This document shows positions 6,678 to 8,552 of a stretch of DNA of 8,552 bases, piece after piece. The stretch covers positions 1-8,552 of the forward strand of contig JAPOZE010000660.1 in assembly GCA_026706225.1 (NCBI GenBank). Reading direction: 5' to 3'. The notes under the pieces were generated by a model. That model worked only from the letters and a program-made list of their open reading frames with translations, had not been told where the DNA came from and did not search any database. The DNA is from Acidobacteriota bacterium (GTDB lineage: Bacteria; Acidobacteriota; Terriglobia; Versatilivoradales; Versatilivoraceae). The translations under genes were made by a program, and so were the position numbers. Within the stretch, counting starts at the first letter, position 1. Each line of letters begins with the position of its first letter.

Positions 6678-6716
6678 AGTATACGTATACTATCGAACAG
6701 TATACGTGTCTGTCAA
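6678..6716 (-). promoter_or_regulatory. Toxin-antitoxin promoter with palindromic operator
   Basis: On the minus strand a perfect -35 box TTGACA (6716-6711) is followed after 16 nt by GATAGT (6694-6689, four of six matching a -10 box). A perfect 14-bp palindrome AGTATACGTATACT (6678-6691) overlaps the -10 end. Its half AGTATACGT recurs at 6699-6707, exactly 21 bp away, two helical turns. Repeated palindromic half-sites over the promoter are the usual autoregulatory operator of ribbon-helix-helix antitoxins. The antitoxin start codon is about 25 nt downstream of the palindrome. Confidence 0.75.
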
Positions 6717-6810
6717 ATCCTGTACGATGTGGACCTGAGTGAATGAGGTTACCACTCCAGCTTTCGGCGGTGGGGAACCGGTGTCCATCCTCAAGCAGCG
6801 GGCCGGGGAT

Positions 6811-6824
6811 CAGTCAATCCGTCA
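6811..6824. repeat. Right copy of direct repeat flanking the toxin-antitoxin module
   Basis: Partner of the copy at 6014-6027, with one mismatch in 14 and 797 bp between equivalent positions. It supplies the TGA stop of the methyltransferase-like gene at 6822-7328, just as the other copy supplies the stop of the toxin gene. The arrangement is what a duplication at insertion, or recombination at a short homology, would leave. Confidence 0.55.
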
Positions 6825-7328
6825 TCCCCCGGGATCCCACGGTCGCAGCCTGGGGATCCAACGCGGCACGTTGGCCTTGTAGCGTCGATAGCTGTTTCCG
6901 AATCGCCTTTCCAGGCCCGGTTCCTCGAACCTTAGAAAATAGAGCGTCTTGAGCAGGAAAAAGACCGCCATCCATGCAGCCAGGTGCCATGAGCCCAAGA
7001 GCAACGATTCGGCGCCGAGGAGGAACAGCACACTCGCAATCATGGGATTTCTGACATGGCGGTAGGGGCCCTGGACAACCAGTCTCGCCGGAGGAGCCCA
7101 GGGCGCGGGAGTCCCCCTGCCGACGCTGACAAACAGCCTGGAGCACCAGGTAGACAAGACCAGGCCGGCCGTCGCCAAGGCGATGCCGATCCAGAATCGG
7201 ACCTGTCCCGGTCCTGCCGGAGCAAGGGCTCCCGGCCTGTCGGCCACCAGCCACAGGATCGCGCAGGGAATGTACACCAGGATGGTTCCCGGAAGGATCA
7301 GGATGTGCTTGACCCACTGCGGAATCAT
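6822..7328 (-). CDS. Isoprenylcysteine/phospholipid methyltransferase-like membrane protein
   Basis: A 168-aa integral membrane protein of the ICMT/PEMT group, predicted to be a SAM-dependent methyltransferase. Hydrophobic segments lie near residues 9-29, 44-62, 97-112 and 114-132. The SAM motif is GPYRHVRNPM (87-96), followed by the acidic FEEPGLERRFG (E135, E136) and YRRYKANVPRWIPRL, the family order. It shares this plan with the gene at 1096-1629, but the two are clearly diverged in sequence and length. The ATG is preceded on the minus strand by GGGGACAGGA. It lies 213 nt downstream of tsaB, beyond a repeat-bearing gap, and ahead of the toxin-antitoxin module. Substrate unknown. Confidence 0.8.
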   Translation of the reverse strand: MIPQWVKHILILPGTILVYIPCAILWLVADRPGALAPAGPGQVRFWIGIALATAGLVLSTWCSRLFVSVGRGTPAPWAPPARLVVQGPYRHVRNPMIASVLFLLGAESLLLGSWHLAAWMAVFFLLKTLYFLRFEEPGLERRFGNSYRRYKANVPRWIPRLRPWDPGG

Positions 7329-7444
7329 TCCTGTCCCCGCGGCCGGACAACTCTCGGCCTCCGTCTGACTTTAGCCTCTGTGGACCGGCAAGAGGATTCA
7401 GACCCTATCGCAGGGAAACTGAACCGCACGCAACTGCAGTGCAT

Positions 7445-7461
7445 GCGGGCGGGACGCCCGC
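7445..7461. repeat. Perfect GC hairpin at the edge of repeat copy 1
   Basis: GCGGGC (7445-7450), loop GGGAC, GCCCGC (7456-7461): a 6-bp perfect stem. It overlaps the first copy of the 32-bp direct repeat. The second copy lacks the left arm and instead can form CCGGGA (7510-7515) with TCCCGG (7525-7530). Confidence 0.5.
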
Positions 7462-7481
7462 GCTCCCGGGGGGCACACTCT
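7450..7481. repeat. 32-bp direct repeat, copy 1
   Basis: A 32-bp GC-rich sequence starting CGGGACGCCCGCGCTCCCGG and ending GGGGGGCACACTCT is repeated exactly at 7511-7542 with a 61-bp period. It lies in the gap between tsaB and the methyltransferase gene. The gap between the copies (7482-7510) is unique sequence. It looks like an intergenic interspersed repeat of the REP type. Similar GGGACGCCCGCGCTCC strings are, to my recollection, common in Acidobacteriota and some related genomes, but that is unverified here. Confidence 0.85.
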
Positions 7482-7510
7482 ATCCATGCGGTCCCCCCCT
7501 GTCAGTTCAC

Positions 7511-7542
7511 CGGGACGCCCGCGCTCCCGGGGGGCACACTCT
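7511..7542. repeat. 32-bp direct repeat, copy 2, touching the tsaB stop codon
   Basis: Exact copy of 7450-7481. Its last base, 7542, is also the last base of the tsaB stop codon on the minus strand, so the repeat begins right where the gene ends. The internal CCGGGA/TCCCGG inverted repeat (7510-7530) could fold in the tsaB transcript just after the stop and might act in termination or RNA stability; no T-run is present. Confidence 0.85.
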
Positions 7543-8225
7543 CAGGGCCCTCTCCAATTGACTTCGGCATCGGGCCGGCGCAGGTAGAAGGCGCGCAGGT
7601 CCGGCGGCGCGGTCCATTCCCCGCGGTCCGCCTTGGAAGACGCCAGGGCGGCCAGGGCGCGGCCCAGAAAGGGGTCGGTCTGGGCCACCCGCCATCGGGG
7701 ATGACCCCTCGAGCGGATGAGATCCCGGTATTTCTGGGCCCCGCCTCCCAGGAAGAGCACGGTCTCCTCGTCCAGCCCATCCAGCAGTTTTTCCGGAGCG
7801 CCCACGAACCCCGGGTCCCGTTGAACCGGGCCGGTGCGGCCGCGCTCGAAGACGGCGGCGTACACCTCGCCTCGGCGGGCATCGATCATGGGAACCATCA
7901 CCCCCTGCCATTCCGGGAACCTTTCCACCCAGGCCTCGAAGGCGGTAACGGCCACGGTGGGCCTCTCCTGCGTTTCGGCCAGTCCCTTGACCGTGGTCAA
8001 TCCGATCCGGACGCCGGTGAAGGAACCGGGACCGCAGATGACCCCGAAGGCCTCAATATCACCGAGAGTCAATTCCGAGTGGCTCAGGAGGTACTGGATG
8101 CCGGTCAGCAATCGAGCGGTGTGGGTGCAGGCGGAATCCAGGTTGATCTCGCCCAGGATGGTGGCATCGTCCGACAACACGATGCTTCCGGCGCTGCCGG
8201 AGGTGTCCAGGCAAAGGAGTTTCAC
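7542..8225 (-). CDS. tsaB: tRNA threonylcarbamoyladenosine biosynthesis protein TsaB
   Basis: Scaffold subunit of the TsaB-TsaD-TsaE complex that transfers threonylcarbamoyl to A37 of ANN-decoding tRNAs; essential in many bacteria. At 227 aa it has the expected length. The ASKHA-fold N-terminus [14 protein letters not shown] is followed by THTARLL and the hallmark [13 protein letters not shown] (64-76), then [14 protein letters not shown] (about 116-129) and the C-terminal [11 protein letters not shown]. The start is GTG at 8225, with GGGGAGAT 8-9 nt upstream on the minus strand. It is divergent from mutS and heads the leftward gene run that ends in rimI. Confidence 0.93.
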   Translation of the reverse strand: MKLLCLDTSGSAGSIVLSDDATILGEINLDSACTHTARLLTGIQYLLSHSELTLGDIEAFGVICGPGSFTGVRIGLTTVKGLAETQERPTVAVTAFEAWVERFPEWQGVMVPMIDARRGEVYAAVFERGRTGPVQRDPGFVGAPEKLLDGLDEETVLFLGGGAQKYRDLIRSRGHPRWRVAQTDPFLGRALAALASSKADRGEWTAPPDLRAFYLRRPDAEVNWRGP

Positions 8226-8234
8226 GGTTGGGAT

Positions 8235-8279
8235 CTCCCCGCGGACCTGCGCGCCGCGGGCCCGCCTTCAATGGGGATC
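8235..8279 (-). promoter_or_regulatory. Inverted repeats overlapping the tsaB ribosome binding site
   Basis: In the tsaB leader (minus strand) CCCGCGG (8260-8254) pairs perfectly with CCGCGGG (8244-8238) around a 9-nt loop. The right arm covers the first three bases of the ribosome binding site GGGGAG (8240-8235). A second element, TCCCC (8277-8273), could instead pair with GGGGA (8240-8236). Both pairings would hide the ribosome binding site, and they exclude each other. Visible complementarity is certain; a regulatory role is a guess. Confidence 0.4.
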
Positions 8280-8287
8280 GGGGTTCG

Positions 8288-8316
8288 TTGACACCCCCCG
8301 GGGCAGATTATATACT
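8288..8316 (+). promoter_or_regulatory. Sigma70-type promoter for mutS
   Basis: TTGACA (8288-8293), a 17-nt spacer, then TATACT (8311-8316): a perfect -35 and five of six -10 bases at ideal spacing. Transcription would begin near 8323 and leave a leader of about 120 nt before mutS. Confidence 0.8.
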
Positions 8317-8336
8317 CCGGAAATTTGACGGAACAA
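8307..8336 (-). promoter_or_regulatory. Opposite-strand promoter for tsaB sharing the -10 region
   Basis: On the minus strand TTGTTC (8336-8331, three of six) is followed after 18 nt by a perfect TATAAT (8312-8307). Its -10 box overlaps the -10 box of the mutS promoter within ATTATATACT (8307-8316). It would start near 8300, about 75 nt ahead of tsaB. Confidence 0.55.
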
Positions 8337-8352
8337 TCGCACTGAGCCCAGC

Positions 8353-8391
8353 GCGTGCCGCTCCTGCCCGGGAGGTCCACTACCGGCACGC
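8353..8391 (+). promoter_or_regulatory. Hairpin in the mutS leader
   Basis: GCGTGCCG (8353-8360) is perfectly complementary to CGGCACGC (8384-8391). Directly inside, CTCC (8361-8364) can pair with GGAG (8371-8374), giving about 12 bp of stem with a 9-nt one-sided bulge (8375-8383). A Shine-Dalgarno-like GGGAGGT (8370-8376) lies in the structure but is 68 nt from the mutS ATG, and no start codon follows it at useful distance. Confidence 0.45.
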
Positions 8392-8443
8392 CTCCAGCGA
8401 CTCTCGGGGCCGCTCTTCCCGACCCGTCTCAGCAGACTTCGGC

Positions 8444-8552
8444 ATGCAACCCTCCACCCCCATGATGGCGCAGTACCATCAGATCAAGAAGTCTGTTCCC
8501 GGCGCCATTCTGTTCTTCCGGCTGGGCGACTTCTACGAGATGTTCTTCGACG
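8444..8552 (+). CDS. mutS: DNA mismatch repair protein MutS, N-terminal fragment (cut by window edge)
   Basis: The first 36 codons of MutS, which recognises mismatched bases and starts methyl-directed or related mismatch repair with MutL. The reading frame from ATG 8444 begins [15 protein letters not shown] and runs through [13 protein letters not shown] to the end of the window. TPMM-x-QY and the mismatch-binding GDFYE are hallmarks of MutS domain I; F30 is the residue that stacks on the mismatch and E32 the one that contacts it. There is no clear ribosome binding site before 8444 or before the in-frame ATGs at 8462 and 8465. The alignment of TPMM near the N-terminus favours 8444. The gene is divergent from tsaB. 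Confidence 0.93.
   Translation, partial: MQPSTPMMAQYHQIKKSVPGAILFFRLGDFYEMFFD

Noticed and set aside
7445..7542. The repeat pair as a CRISPR array
   Set aside because: There are only two copies and one 29-nt gap, the repeat is extremely GC-rich and no cas gene is near; an interspersed intergenic repeat explains it better.
7056..8291. A 411-codon open frame on the plus strand
   Set aside because: It lies antisense to tsaB and a methyltransferase gene, both with clear family motifs. Its translation is low-complexity and Gly/Arg/Pro-rich, as expected from the reverse strand of GC-rich genes.

Overview
This is a GC-rich stretch of a Gram-negative chromosome. An ADP-heptose-type LPS core glycosyltransferase and a lipoprotein with a clear lipobox point to an outer membrane. 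A DsbA-like protein paired with a VKOR-family oxidase (in place of DsbB), the short citrate synthase and a GC-rich intergenic repeat would fit Acidobacteriota or a neighbouring phylum. That placement is inference from style only; no marker gene here fixes it.

Layout, left to right. Positions 12-1629 (+): a family 9 glycosyltransferase (heptosyltransferase I type) and an isoprenylcysteine-methyltransferase-like membrane protein, 13 nt apart. Positions 1828-5292 (+): citrate synthase, a small exported protein with two cysteines, a lipoprotein whose C-terminal part resembles the Ca-binding end of the type II secretion pseudopilin GspG, a membrane-anchored DsbA-like thiol oxidoreductase, and a VKOR-family quinone-linked oxidase overlapping it by 4 nt. 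All gaps in this run are under 50 nt, so it may be one transcript. The last two genes form a complete disulphide-forming relay, and the exported protein with exactly two cysteines is a natural candidate client.

Positions 5412-8225 (-), read right to left: tsaB (tRNA t6A synthesis), a GC-rich 32-bp direct repeat, a second isoprenylcysteine-methyltransferase-like gene, a type II toxin-antitoxin pair (ribbon-helix-helix antitoxin and PIN toxin), then rimI. tsaB and rimI are often neighbours in bacteria; here about 1.6 kb lies between them. The toxin-antitoxin module is bounded by a near-identical 14-bp direct repeat (11 bp exact), each copy running through a stop codon. This suggests the module was inserted behind the methyltransferase gene. 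The module is visibly less GC-rich than its surroundings and carries its own promoter with a palindromic operator.

Positions 8226-8552: a divergent control region between tsaB (-) and the start of mutS (+, cut by the window edge). It holds a near-consensus sigma70-type promoter for mutS. A second promoter on the opposite strand shares the same AT-rich -10 sequence. Both leaders contain inverted repeats. No intergenic stretch exceeds about 220 nt. I saw no tRNA, rRNA, CRISPR array or transposase.
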